NCBI GenBank assembly: GCA_016490735.1
Contig: JAEMWC010001622.1
Location: 47,501 to 111,500, forward strand
DNA: 64,000 bases
Source of the DNA: Pachyseris speciosa
Lineage: Eukaryota; Cnidaria; Anthozoa; Scleractinia; Pachyseridae
Reading direction: 5' to 3'
Shown here: positions 1 to 11,880 of the stretch, in pieces
How the letters are laid out: each line of letters opens with the position of its first letter
How positions within the stretch are numbered: the first letter of the stretch is position 1
Notes under the pieces: model-generated
Database searches by the model: none
What the model was told of the DNA's origin: nothing
What the model saw: only the letters and a program-made list of their open reading frames with translations
Translations under genes and position numbers: made by a program

Positions 1-134
1 AAACCCGAAAAAAAACACCTAATGACAATGCAAATGCTTACAAAGTATTTAAACCACGGCCAAATTAGGTATTAAATAGCATCATTAGGTACTTTGCGCA
101 AAAACGGCAGCAACATGCACTTGGGAAAAGTTTT

Positions 135-668
135 AGGGCATGTTTACACAGAGAAGATGCCCCAGCTAACCAGGATACCTGGCTAAGAGGGTTAAAACAT
201 AGCCCACCTTTCCATGCAGCTCACCTAAGCGGGATAGTCAGTGAGCTACCTTTTGAGCGGTCGCTAAGCACAACAAACAAGATGACGGACAAAAGAAACT
301 TTTTAACGATAAGTTCAATTTTTTGATTGCTTGTTCCGTTAGCGGCCGCCTTTTAGTGTGTAGGGTCATTATTTTGCAATCTGGCAATTAATTGTTGCCA
401 GCTTTTAAAGCTGACCTGGAATATAACACTGCTTTCACGGTCTTCTCACCTCAGCTAGCCAGATAACCCAGCGCGAACCGTTTACATGGCAAAAAGCTAG
501 CCCGCCTAGAAGGGTGCCCCGGGCAAGTAGACAGAGTGTCCCGGGAAGGCAGGCAAGCCTGTCTAGCATGTAAACGCTTCAATGCATTTGCTAAAGAAAC
601 ATTGAAAAGTTGGCCCTCCCAGAGTACCTCAGTTAGCCAGGCACCCTCATTACATGTAAACAGGCCCT
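135..668. mobile_element. Non-autonomous DNA transposon (MITE)
   Basis: The left end AGGGCATGTTTACA and the inverted right end TGTAAACAGGCCCT form short imperfect terminal inverted repeats, with TA next to both ends. The inside holds further inverted GCTAGCC/GGCTAGC-like pieces and no open frame. Superfamily is not certain. Confidence 0.6.
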
Positions 669-757
669 AAATCTTTGCCGGTTAAAAATACACAAAAATT
701 TGACACTGCAACAGGAAAAGAAGACTTTTAGTCAAACCAAGGGGAGTTACACTAGTG

Positions 758-1010
758 GGACAGCAACAACAACAACAACATGCTTTATTTCCCCCATTTA
801 GTGACATTACAGGCATATCATCATTTAAATAAAAAGAAAAAGAGGGAAGTGGCTACCTGAAATAACCATAAAGTTAAAGAAGGCAGGCAGCCAGTTTAAC
901 AAAACTGATCATACTAATATTTAGGTCGGTACACAAACAGATACAAACACACATACACAAACATGTAACAAACCAAGCCCATTGTCTTTGTTTTGACACA
1001 TTGAGAATCG
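758..1010 (-). mobile_element. Possible LINE 3' tail
   Basis: A (CAA)n tract followed by a TTTATTTCCCCCATTTAGTGAC-type sequence resembles the reversed 3' end of the LINE at 36083-40500, which also ends in (CAA)n/TTTATT. No coding sequence is visible, so the call rests on the tail type alone. Confidence 0.35.
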
Positions 1011-1899
1011 AAATGGACCAGATATATACCAGAGATCAGAAAAGCTTACGTTAACCGACATGTTTTCGGAAGACAAGATAGCGTGATCGTGTAAAGCAAA
1101 ATAAATATGCGACCTGTTGAAGCAGTGTGTTGATAATCACAATATTACAATGTACATTTCATATAATGTATGAAAGATGGACATAGGAATGCCTGACGAT
1201 TTTAACTGTGGCCATGATAAGTGCCCCTTATTTGACACGCTGACAATTTTGCGATGATTTGACATTCATCTTCGCCGAGTCTCAGTACAATTCCCTCAGC
1301 GCAACAAATGGCTTTTGTTTGGACTTGAAGACGGAATTTGGAGACAGAATTTGACTCACTACATTGGGCCATTTCTTGATATGCATGACTCAACATGTTA
1401 GTTGCATGTGAGTAGCCTACCTCATTAAAATTGAAGCCTTTGTTTTTAATGCAGGCTCAAGACAAAAAAGAGCGTGCAATGGGCTTTGTGTGCACACTGT
1501 CAACAAAACAAATTAAACCATCAAAATGAAGCGACAGAAACCTCCAAAATTGAAATTTATTACTACAGAATAACCTTTAATAAAACAAAACCAAAGAAGA
1601 CTCAAAGAACCCCGTGCAATCCAACCAAATATTTGCTCCGATTTAGCGAACATCGTGAACCATGCATTCAACTTTTCGCTTTCAATAGCATGTGACATAA
1701 ATCTGCCACTGATAAAAGGGGCTTACCATTTGTCTGAAAATCTGGAAATTTTGGTTTGCAGTCAGGAGCAGTCAAATGGTAAGGTAATTTTCCAGAAAAA
1801 CTTTTCCAAAATTGTGGACAACGGTCCATGCATGGTTCAGCCAATCCAATGCTTTATTTTCTTTACTAAGCTAGAAAAATAAACTTTTGTGCATTATTT
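1011..1899. other. Non-coding, nothing recognised
   Basis: Only short chance frames occur on both strands and none has a recognisable motif. There is a weak acceptor/donor pair around 1755-1775, but the enclosed 17 bases are not a plausible exon. Confidence 0.5.
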
Positions 1900-2960
1900 T
1901 GAGTTTCAGTTTATTTTAAAAACAGTGAAATAATATAACATGGATCAAAGATTGAGAATTTGTAGCAATTTTTCATTTTTCCTATTTTTTAACTTACTGA
2001 CCTTAAAGTTGTGGAAAAAATGTATTGCGTACAAATAACAGCATGTTGGGCATTTTCTGATTTTTTTTTAGGCAAAAGTTATAAATCTGAGGTAATGAGA
2101 TAACCTTGGTTAGTTGTTTTATTTGTCCATTTTTCTATTTTCAAGACAATTCAAAAAATAATAAAAATGAAATTTGACATATTTACTGTTTTTTTGTTTG
2201 TGCAGTGTATAAATCCATTACCATTTCATTTTTCTATTTGTTTGATTTAAAAATGGAAAAATATAAAAAAGTCGAGCAAGTGTCAATATTTCCATTTTTT
2301 TGACTAAAATAAGAAACTGGAAAAATTAAATTTGATATCTTTACTGTTTCATTTTTCTAGCTTTTGAATTAAAAAATAGAAAAAAAACTGGAATAAATGG
2401 CTTAGGCATCTATCAAGTTTTCGTTTTTCCATTTTTTTGGCTTTAAATACCAAAATAGAAAAAAAAGGACTGAGATTTCTTGTTATCCCAAATATGGCAA
2501 TGCAAGGCTAACATGTGACTTGAGGGAGTATTGCAGATCACTGAAAACCACTTCAGTATTCAAAGTAAGCTTGGCCAAACCTGTTATCAATTGGACGCCT
2601 CGCATGTTGACATCCATGAAAGCATGAAATTGGATTTGACAATAGGGGCAGAATGCTTAAATAGTTAATATATCCGACTTTTGGTGACAGTGTCAAGGGA
2701 ATAACCACTTGCAGTTTACAGTTTTGTCACACAACATTTTAATTGTAACAGTCACGCAACTTTCCTTTACCTTCCCTGTGCATCCCACAGCAAGCAGAAG
2801 AAAATCTATTAATATCCCTGCAATACCAACCCGAAAGGTTTGAGATCAGCTGAAAGGCACCTCCCACTTCCCTAGCCCAGAACAACCCGAAGAAAATCTA
2901 ATATCCCTGGAATACCAAACCGAAAGGTGTGAGATATTGGAACAAGTTAGTTTTATCTGA
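1900..2960 (+). repeat. Diverged inverted-repeat arm (partner at 10995-11880)
   Basis: The AT-rich block (runs such as TTTTTCCATTTTT) followed by about 480 bases of ordinary composition recurs in reverse complement at 10995-11880. Matching landmarks include AAATATGGCAATGCAAGGC, GACTTGAGGGA and ATATCCGACTTTTGGTGA. The copies differ by many substitutions and small indels, so this is an old dispersed repeat. Neither copy has an intact frame. Confidence 0.65.
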
Positions 2961-3185
2961 AAGGTAAGCTCGTGCTCAATCTTTGCATCTGTTTGCGTCC
3001 CTCTCTAAACCACCCACATACAGTTACATGTAATTTCGAATTTGAGTGGGTTTGGGGCCAAATATGCATCCATACATAATGGACACTAAATGAATAATCT
3101 GCTCTTTTGAAACAAATATTTGAAGAATTATTTGTAACAAGAAAAGTTGGTCTTTGTGTGACAAATAGTAATTGGCCATATTAAC
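2961..3185. other. Unassigned spacer
   Basis: No feature was recognised between the inverted-repeat arm and the TTAACCC motif at 3182. Confidence 0.4.
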
Positions 3186-4196
3186 CCTTAACGGACCAAC
3201 TATGGCTCTGGCCGTAGAAAATACCGCTTTTGCTTTCATGATTTATTTCTAGTTTAAATTTTGTCACAATGTTGTGATAATGTACGTGTCAATATAGCAC
3301 CAACTGGTGTGCTTTGCAATCATCACAGCCAACAAATCGACTGCAATTCCCGAATTCCGGTGGATATCACCGTTTGTTTGGAAGCTAAGCCCAAAATGCT
3401 AGTGTTTTGGCCAAAGAATAACTCCAAAAAATGACAAATTTTTGTGGTCAACTTTTTAATCAAAAACATTGCCCAAAATTGAAAATTCTACATTTACGTA
3501 CAACAGAACTCAAGCTCTCTCCTTGGTATCTGCAATGAAAGTTTTCTCTCACATTTTCTGCCAGACACTCTTCAGCCTGTCTCTGAGAGCCAATCTCATG
3601 TGTCTGAACTTGCCTTGTTCATGCCCCCAAAAAATTCCAGGTAATTCCCCTACACCGACAACATAGAACTCTCCTTCGGTTCATTTCATAGTGTTTAGAT
3701 AACTGTTGAGCCACCCGGCAAGTGCTACCAGCAAAATATTGCATCAATGATTTTTGTACCAATCAAAACTAGCCCAAATTGCGTTGGTAGGTCCCGGAAT
3801 CCCTCACAGAACGGCAAGAGAGACATGTTCCATTTTGAATCACCATGCTAACAACAGGACGTGTTTGACATCTCCGTCTACATGCAACCGCCTCTCACCT
3901 CTAGTTTCTTTGAAAGGCTCGCCTTTACCCACATTCTATCTTAATGATGCTGACCTTGGGGCTTCTGCAGAGGGAAATGGCTCAGAAAACCACTCTAAAG
4001 CGACAATCTTATCACATTAGAGCAATTCCACTCAATCAAAAAACAACAGCAACTTGCATGCATCACGTGACACTGAAGTGACACTGAAGTCTGAGTCCCC
4101 AGATATTTTGTCCATATATGGAGAAGATAAGTGTCCCAGACAATTAACTGCCCAAAATGTGTTGAATTAAATAGTACGCCCTTAGTACACAAAGGG
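3186..4196. mobile_element. Possible TTAA-flanked element (piggyBac-type ends)
   Basis: The stretch starts TTAA-CCCTT and ends AAGGG-TTAA, about 1.0 kb apart, as expected for a non-autonomous piggyBac-like element. The inverted repeat is only about five bases, no transposase is visible and the TTAA is shared with the next MITE, so this is tentative. Confidence 0.3.
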
Positions 4197-4200
4197 TTAA

Positions 4201-4574
4201 AGGAGTACTGTCATGGCAATTCCTGTTATAAGTTTGTTCAAATTATGAAGAAGCACTTTTTCTATTACATGAGTAAGTCAAGTAACACAAAAAAGATTGA
4301 TTTCAAATCATTTCTTCAAAGAAAGGAATCTAGTATTATTATACAGGGAGTTTTCCAAGACACACTGACAAATCTTGAAAACTGTTAACCTACCGGTAAC
4401 TTTTTTCAAGTTGTAATCCATTTCATCCGCATCATCGGTGGCCATAGACAACTACAAATAGTTTCAGTGCATGTATCAAGTGCTTTGCAGGAAAACTGCA
4501 AAATTTTTGCAACGTTAATTTTTACTGTTCCAAACACATCTTTGAGTTTATCCAGATTACATGACAGTGCCCCT
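4201..4574 (+). mobile_element. TTAA-flanked MITE, copy 1
   Basis: Terminal inverted repeats AGGAGTACTGTCA and TGACAGTGCCCCT are flanked by TTAA on both sides. The whole unit recurs in the opposite orientation at 12712-13062, including the internal segments around GTTTGTTCAAATTATGAAG and GTCTATGGCCACC. It is non-coding. TTAA target duplications point to the piggyBac or Kolobok superfamilies. Confidence 0.75.
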
Positions 4575-4639
4575 TTAACTGTTGTTTTGAAGAATCCATA
4601 ACAAGCTGATGTATTTGTATGCAGTAAAACTAACAATTT

Positions 4640-4935
4640 AATCTAACTTAATCAATATTAAATCTTCATTCACTTTTCCACCTATGTCTACCTCAACCTA
4701 CTGTACTATATACTTTGATCACTTGTTTTAAATTTATTACACTTAACATGTATTTGTTTAGTTGTATCTATTTATGATATTTGTTTGTTTGACTTCAACC
4801 TTTTTTGCACATCTTGGTTTGTAACTGGCGCACAATTGACCTTTGCCATATAAGCCCCAGGCTTTAGCTTATCATTGTATCTCCTTCTGTTTTGTGCTGC
4901 TGGTTGTTAATAAATAAATAAATAAATAAATAAAT
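4640..4935 (+). mobile_element. Possible LINE 3' end with (AAAT)n tail
   Basis: A non-coding sequence ending in GCTGGTTGTTAATAAATAAATAAA fits a truncated LINE 3' UTR with a short-period tail. No reverse transcriptase sequence precedes it, so the family is unknown. Confidence 0.35.
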
Positions 4936-5021
4936 ATTTGTTTAAAACTCCACAGGGAATTACTTGTAACATGCTTTTAATTTCAAATTGAAACCTTTTT
5001 TAGCTTTCACTCCTAGACCTA

Positions 5022-5220
5022 TAATCACGGTCTCAATTACTTGTAACACTCGACAAAAGCGTCACATTTCACGTCCACCCCTCACCCCCCTCCAATGTTG
5101 ATTTTCCCGACGAATGTTGATTTCACAGGTTTGCTATAAGTCAGACCTCCAGAAAATCAACATTGAGGGGAAGGACGGGAAATAGGGAGCTAGTGTTTCA
5201 AGAATTGTGACCATGATTGT
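5022..5220. mobile_element. MITE, uninterrupted copy
   Basis: Ends AATCACGGT...ACAATT are inverted at about 5207-5220 (AAGAATTGTGACCATGATTG). The same sequence occurs at 8924-10716, where it is split by a Tc1-like element at the TA of GCTATAAGTC. This copy therefore shows the unoccupied target site. Confidence 0.7.
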
Positions 5221-6055
5221 CTATATTAAGTACTGGGCGTTGGCTGCTGATAAGAGAATAGATTCAATGCCAAAAAGACTCCCTATAGTCATTCAAAGGA
5301 GATGTGGACACATCAAATCTTAAATATTGGTACGTATTAAAATTTAAGACTTGGAAGTTTTGAAGTAAAAAAGGTTTTCTTCTCAAAGTCCTTTTTTCGG
5401 TTCATGGAGGTGTGTTTTGCCAGTCTAGCGAGTGACATAACAATTTTTGGAGCGTTCAGCATAATTCACTAAGTAATTGTTCAGCCAAAGTCAACATAGC
5501 TACTAATGCATGCATGTACTTGGCAAGAATATTTCAAGAACAAGCCCTCTGATATTGTTCATACTATAGTGCAGCTTTTCCTAGAAGTGAACCTTCAGAT
5601 CGAGGTAACTAATTGGAAGTGAAAAGAAACATTGCCTTAAAACATCACAGGAAACGTCACTGAAGTACTTATTAACAATGATGACATGGAAGCACAGTGG
5701 TGACATAAGTTAGATAAAGGTACCCAGACTTTTCCCCTTTTCAACTATGCTTATCCCCCATTATTGCCCCAGATAAACAGAAAAAAAAAAACACCCCAAT
5801 GTATATTATTATTACAAACAGGATTTGGGGAGATTTCAACACTACACCATGGTGATCCGTGTAATGGAAAGATCAATCATTCAGTTTACTTCAAGGTAAC
5901 GAATCACCATGGTGTACTGTGGCAAACTCGAGTAAAACATATCTCATGATGATTCTGTTGAATCCCGAACGTCCGTGGTGACCGAGTTTTTGAAAAACTT
6001 AAGTTACAAAACAGTGAGCTTTTTTTAGAGCTATAAAAGCCTGCCAAAACGTGAG
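5221..6055. other. Non-coding, nothing recognised
   Basis: No coding frame, inverted end or tandem repeat was found here apart from short A runs. Confidence 0.45.
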
Positions 6056-6210
6056 GTGATCTATGGCAAGCCGTTGCTGCCAAAAGCCTATCGAGTTGTA
6101 AATCCTGGTCCAAATGTCTTTCAATATCATCGAGTTAGAAAAGTTACATGGTCAGTTTTGAAATTGCATGGTCGAGTTCTGGAGAACCATGGTTGAGTTG
6201 CATTTTGAAA

Positions 6211-6545
6211 GTTTGAGTTCTCGCTAGCGAGTTTTTATATTCTCGCTAGCGAGTTTTCAATTTCTCGCTAGCGAGTTTTTAAATTCTCGCTAGCGAGTTT
6301 TCAATTTCTCGCTAGCGAGTTTTTAAATTCTCGCTAGCGAGTTTTCAATTTCTCGCTAGCGAGATTTTAAATTCTCGCTAGCGAGTTTTCAATTTCTCGC
6401 TAGCGAGATTTTAAATTCTCGCTAGCGAGTTTTCAATTTCTCGCTGGCGAGTTGTCAATTTCTCGCTAGCGAGATTTCAAATTCTCGCTAGCGAGTTTTC
6501 AATTTCTCGCTAGCGAGTTTTTCAATTTCTCGCTAGCGAGTTTTT
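6211..6545. repeat. Array of CTCGCTAGCGAG palindromes, left arm
   Basis: About fifteen copies of the 12 bp perfect palindrome CTCGCTAGCGAG (one reads CTCGCTGGCGAG) are spaced by 10-11 bp T/A-rich linkers, giving a 22 bp period. The linkers alternate between TTTTCAATTT and TTTTTAAATT types. Confidence 0.95.
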
Positions 6546-7930
6546 CACAATCGTGCGCAAGCGCAATATGCGGACGGATGTTGTAGACGGTGGCGGAAGC
6601 TTTAGACCATACATAGATGGAAGTTGAAGGCCGCGAATGGAAGCCGTAAATTTTGCAATTTTGAACTGTTGTTTTCTTTGAGGGCTCGAACTGGCGGGGT
6701 TCAAGTGTACCGATATTTCATTGACCCAAAGAACATGATGCAAACAAGACGCTCTGTGAGCGTTAACTCGGTACACTTTGGACACCTTGTGAAGTGCAGA
6801 AGTCGAACGCACGCTTTCTGATTCTCGGAAACAATCCGTATGAAAAATGAAAATGGTTTGCTTTTGGGTTCGCTCAATGCATCTTTGTTTTTGTACGAGG
6901 GAATCACGTAAAACTGTTTTCGGAGTTGGCTATGCGAAAATAATGTCACTGGGTCCCACTTGAATTACTTTTATAATTCAGCCTCGCTGTAGTTATTTCA
7001 AATCGTGGTATCGTTTCATGACTGTAACTAATTTGGGTCGACCTAAACTGTAATTAAGCTCGGCTCAGGAAAAGTACAGTTTCTGACCCGCGCTTTAATA
7101 CGGATCGAAAGTAATTTTAAACTGATTTACTTGTGAAATGAACTACTGTAAAAGCCAGACTCCGTGGCGCCAGCACGTGACAAGAAAAAGATCATTATCA
7201 AAATTTGCCATTAAGTCAAGCATTATTTGTGATGCAGGAAGCACAACAAAGTTCATCAGTGTTGGCATCGTTCAACTATTATGACTATTATAAATTTACA
7301 GTGGCTTAACATAATTTTTCCTAGGTTTTGAAGGAAAAAAAGGTGCATTAAATGTCCTTTCGTGACATGCGATGCTGAACACGTCTAGATCCTGAAGACT
7401 TTCGTTGTTTTTTACAGTGCAAGATATGCAAAATTACTGAATCACAACTAAATTCCAGCCGACAAAGAATATTTGTGTCACTTTGTCGAAAGAAATCGAC
7501 AAGCTGCTCTGCCTAACTATTTCACCTCATGTTGCAAACCTGTATTGAAATCGCATCAGACTACAGCAGCAATGAATACCCGAATGCATGCACTTAGCCA
7601 CTACGTGAATGAGGTGGCTTCAAGGGCCCTTTGATCAATTTTCGAACCAATAGTCGGTTTTAGCGTACGTCTACTTCTGCACTTCGCAAGGTGTTGAAGG
7701 TGTCCCAGGTAGAAGCTCATAGAGCGTCTTGTTTGCATTATGTTCTTTGGCTTAATGAAATATCGGTACACTTAAATCCCGCCAGTTCGAGCCCTCAAAG
7801 AAAACAACAGTTCAAAATTGCGAAATTTACGGCTTCCATTCGCGGCCTTCAACTTCCATCTATGTACGGTCTAAAGCTTCCGCCACCGTCTACAACATCC
7901 GTCCGCATATTGCGCTTGCGCACGATTGTG

Positions 7931-8236
7931 AAAAACTCGCTAGCGAGAAATTGAAAAACTCGCTAGCGAGAAATTGAAAACTCGCTAGCGAGAATTTGAA
8001 ATCTCGCTAGCGAGAAATTGAAAACTCGCTAGCGAGAAATTGAAAACTCGCTAGCGAGAATTTGAAATCTCGCTAGCGAGAAATTGAAAACTCGCTAGCG
8101 AGAAATTGAAAACTCGCTAGCGAGATTTTAAATTCTCGCTAGCGAGAAATTGAAAACTCGCTAGCGAGAATTTAAAAACTCGCTAGCGAGAAATTGAAAA
8201 CTCGCTAGCGAGAATATAAAAACACGCTAGCGAGAA
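7931..8236. repeat. Array of CTCGCTAGCGAG palindromes, right arm
   Basis: About fourteen copies of the same palindrome lie in the inverted arm (last one CACGCTAGCGAG) with linkers such as AAATTGAAAA. The unit number and linker order differ slightly from the left arm, so the two arrays have drifted independently. Confidence 0.95.
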
Positions 8237-8398
8237 CTCAAACTTTCAAAATGCAACTCAACCATGGTTCTCCAGAACTCGACCATGCAATTTCAAAACT
8301 GACCATGTAACTTTTCTAACTCGATGATATTGAAAGACATTTGGACCAGGATTTACAACTCGATAGGCTTTTGGCAGCAACGGCTTGCCATAGTGATC

Positions 8399-8923
8399 TG
8401 TTCCACACCAACTATTTGCTTGTCACCACACAATTTAATTAGATGTAATTGGAATTGTATGAAAACAGTCAATTCACTGAAACATCAGGGACACGACCCT
8501 TCAACAAACATGCATCATTTCTGTGTCCCATTCGCGCTTTATGTGGAGAGAGAAATTAGCTGCCAACAAATCAAGAAGTCATTTATTTACTCAATGTATA
8601 ATCAAATTAATATAATTATGCAACGCAAACATTCCATTCACAGAGTTGACGAACCAAACGTATTGAAAGGATATATTCATTTTACAATCATGACCCTTTC
8701 AATGTAATCTTTCTGAGACAAAAACTTATTTTCCAGCCGTCGTTTCTGTACTTCTTTTTTATTTCCCTTCTGAAGCATACAAGTAACCACTAAATAGAAA
8801 ATTAGTTTTTCTCAACCCTTTTTACGATCAAGTAAATCCATAAAACTTGCGCTGTCGGTTCCACTTATACCAAGCACTAATCCACAAGTCTTTTCGCCTG
8901 ACACCTCATTACACTACAAAATA
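8399..8923. other. Non-coding, nothing recognised
   Basis: A 127-codon frame opens into this region from the foldback arm, but it has no recognisable motif and crosses the element boundary, so it is not called as a gene. Confidence 0.4.
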
Positions 8924-9065
8924 CAATCACGGTTACAATTACTTGTAACTCTCAACAAAAGTGTCACATTTCACATCCACATCTCACCCAACCTACTCCC
9001 CTTTCCCCTCACCCCACTCCAATGTTGATTTTCTCGACAAATGTTGATTTCACAGGTTTGCTATA

Positions 9066-10632
9066 CAGTATTGTGCAAAAGTAATGCAAACGAAATTCGC
9101 GCGAAATTTCAAGCGAAAAGTTTCACCTTGAAACGATATTTCGAGCGAAATTTCGAAAGTATCGCACGATATTTCGGAAGGTCAAACGAAAAATCGCTAT
9201 CGCGAAAATTCGCAGAAGCTAAAATTCGCACGGCAACTCGCAACAACTACAATGACTAAGAACCAGAGCGACAGCAAGGTTCACATCGCTTCCGATCACA
9301 CAGCCGAAAAGTCAGTCTGAATACCTGAACAAAACTTATCGTAATCTGACTTGTAAACGTTTACTAACAAATAAATGTCAACCTTAATAAAACAACAATA
9401 AAATACAGAAAGATCACCTACCTGCTTGGAATCAAACACACAAGTAAGCGAGAAATGTTTTCATGACAAGAGCGTACAGGTAAGTCGCGCAAAACGTAAA
9501 CAAAACACTTCAGTCGACTGTGGCATGAAGTTCCATTACGTTCCTTTACCGTTACCGCTCTAATACTTGTGTGATGCTAACGAGATGAAAAAATAACCTC
9601 TGATTGAGAACAGTCCACGTTCAGTTTCTTAAAAATATAACTGTAATGATAAGGATTAAGTGGAAAGTGTAAAATAGTAAACAAAACGAAGTGCGGTTGT
9701 TTCACCAACGAGCAACAAACAATTCAGTCGACGGAAAGTGGTGCCTAAATTTAAAATGTTAATTCCATGACCATAATTCTCTTATACTTGTGTAATGCTA
9801 ACGAAATGAAAGGAGTTCCCTGAGAAGGTTGCAATGGCTGAGATTGTTTACGCCTTCGGAAACAACGTATTTGCATAAAACTAAGATAATGCTTCTCAAA
9901 TTACACCAGCGACACGTTCTATCTGACGGGATTCATATTACTTGCACGCTAAACCTCAATGTAACAAATGGTTTTCAACGAATATGTGAGTGATCATCGC
10001 GGTTATGAACACTGCTTAAGCAATAGTGTAAATAAAGACTGGAAAAAACTAGGCAATTGAGGCTTGTGCAGGATTCGAGACTGAATCGGGCGAGAACGCA
10101 CATGGCCGTATTGAGTGTGACAAAGCCTTGTTTTTGTCTTGAAGAATAAATACACTTCATGTCGCTGGAACTCATGCAAGTGTGTAGTGTCTTTCAGTTT
10201 TACTTTCTAAAGCACACCATGAACAGGAAAGTTTCATTTCCAGAATGTGAAACCTTTAAATGGAGGCGTAAACATAGACATTTTAGAATTTGCTTGGCAC
10301 GTGTTAATGTTTACATGCCAGGTTTGTGGTGCGAGGGAGATGGAACGAAACGATAATAAATGTATCATTTACAGCAAGCGAAAAATCACTGGATACAAAC
10401 GAAAATTCGCTCGAAATATCGCTAAGTGCCACGAAATTTCGCTCGAACTATCGCGGAGTGCCGCGAAATTTCGCTCGAACTATCGCGGAGTGCCGCGAAA
10501 TATCGTCGTCGCTCAAACAATAGGACTCCCGAAATATCGTCGAAAAATCGCTCCAAACGAAATTTCGCTAATTATCGTCGAATATTCGCGAAATTCGTCG
10601 AATTTCGTTTGTATTACTTTTGCACAGTACTG
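9066..10632. mobile_element. Tc1/mariner-type non-autonomous element
   Basis: Ends CAGTATTGTGCAAAAGTAAT and its near-perfect inverse ending CTTTTGCACAGTACTG lie at a duplicated TA (9064-9065 and 10633-10634). The CAGTnnTGTGCAAAAGT start is typical of Tc1-like elements. The subterminal regions carry many GAAATTTCGC/GCGAAATTTC units; near 10430-10500 a stretch containing GCTCGAACTATCGCGGAGTG is tandemly repeated. No transposase frame is present, so the element would depend on an outside enzyme. Confidence 0.8.
9975..10085 (-). mobile_element. SINE fragment (tRNA-derived coral type)
   Basis: The reverse strand reads ATCCTGCACAAGCCTCAATT followed by GCTTAAGCAGTGTTCATAACC, the same body and tail as the SINE units at 14475-14930. 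Only the part from the B box onwards is kept. It sits inside the Tc1-like element. Confidence 0.5.
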
Positions 10633-10994
10633 TAAGTCTGACCTCCAGAAAATTAACATTGAAGGGGAAGGACGGGAAATAGGGAGCTAGTGTTTCAAGA
10701 ATTGTGACCGTGATTGTAGGCCCAAGGGCACCTCTTGTGGTTTCGCACCTGGGGAGAAATCCCAGACCCTGTTTAGGACCAAAATAACCTTGAATACCTA
10801 CCCCTGTGAATGACAATCCCTCTATTTCAGAAAAATCAACGCTAATATCTAGTCCTGAAAATGATCTAATGTTAACTGATGACCTAAATAAATACAGATT
10901 TCGGATTTTTAAATACTCACGACAGTCTTGCAGCCATACCCTGTCTAGGACAGGTCCAGACCCTGATTAGGACAGACTCTTCAGAACTCTGAAA

Positions 10995-11880
10995 AAGGAA
11001 CAGAAGCTTACATATGTACCATTCATCACCCAAAACGAATTTCAAATTCTCAAACCTTTTGAGTTGGTATTGCAGGGACATAAGATTTTCTTCTGGTTGT
11101 TGTGGGCTGGGGAGGTGGGGCAAAGGAAAGTTGCATGACTTTGTGTTAACTGCCATTCAAACATTTTGCAACAAATCTGTAAGCTGCACATGCTTATTTC
11201 CCTTGAGACCATCACCAAAAGTCGGATATAGTAACTATTTGCGCGTTCTGCTTCTATTGTCAAATCCAGTTTTTTGCTTTCATGGATGTTTCTAACCACC
11301 TTTAAGTCAACATGCAAGGCATCCAATGGATAACAGGCTTAGCTGAGCTTACTTTGAATACTGAAGCAGTTTTCAGTGGTCTGCAATAGTCCCTCAAGTC
11401 ACGCGTTTGCCTTGCATTGCCATATTTGGTATGACAAGAAATCTCTTCTATTTTTTCTATTTTGGTATTTAAAACCATAGACACCTAAGCCATTTTTCCA
11501 TTTTTATATTTTTAAAATAAAAAACTAGAAAAATAAAACAGTAAAGATATCAAATTTTGTTTTTCCATTTTAGTAATTTTAGTCAAAAAGTGGAAAAGTT
11601 AAAACTTGCTAGACTTTTAAAAAAGTAGAAAAGTGAAACAGTAAATATATCAAACTTCATTTTCCCATTTTTTAATTTTTCTTAAAAATAGAAAAATGGA
11701 CAAATAAAACAACTAGTCGATGTTATCTCATTACCTCAGATTTCTAATTTTTGCAGAAAAAAAGAAAAATGAGAAAATGCTGTTTTTTTGTACTCAATTC
11801 GTTTTTCGCAGCTTTAAGTAAAGTTAAAATTAGGAAAAAAGAAAAATTACTACTGAAAATTCTCTTGGAATTGACTGATA
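10995..11880 (-). repeat. Diverged inverted-repeat arm (partner at 1900-2960)
   Basis: This is the reverse-complement copy of the 1900-2960 block, with AT-rich part at 11440-11880 and the ordinary part at 10995-11440. Two minus-strand open frames here (about 11042-11484) are shifted relative to each other and have broken equivalents in the other copy, so a decayed transposon coding segment is possible but unidentified. Confidence 0.6.

Larger units (their letters stand above)
6062..8392. mobile_element. Foldback element with palindrome arrays
   Basis: The element begins TATGGCAAGCCGTTGCTGCC and ends with the reverse complement, flanked by a perfect 6 bp duplication GTGATC (6056-6061 and 8393-8398). 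The arms are about 730-745 bp each (6062-6806 and 7668-8392), with a unique centre of about 860 bp. Each arm holds a unique outer part, an array of CTCGCTAGCGAG units and a further inverted inner part. The parallel open frames in the two arms are mirror copies with no known motif and are not taken as genes. Foldback elements move with help from an unrelated transposase; the superfamily here is unknown. Confidence 0.8.
8924..10716. mobile_element. MITE interrupted by a Tc1-like element
   Basis: Ends CAATCACGGT and ACCGTGATTG are flanked by TA. The left part (8924-9065) and right part (10633-10716) together match the uninterrupted relative at 5022-5220. The insertion point is the TA in GCTATAAGTC. 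Confidence 0.8.

Noticed and set aside
1755..1775. 17-base exon between TTTGCAG and GTAAGG
   Set aside because: Too short and not a multiple of three; no supporting context.
6211..6545. CRISPR-like regular array
   Set aside because: Short linkers are themselves repetitive and non-unique, the unit is a perfect palindrome, and the genome is eukaryotic.
6522..7954. Two similar 87-96 codon frames on opposite strands
   Set aside because: They are mirror images in the two arms of the foldback element, not independent evidence of coding, and they run into the palindrome arrays.
8324..8707. 127-codon plus-strand frame
   Set aside because: It crosses the right boundary of the foldback element (8392) and its target duplication, so it cannot be an old gene.
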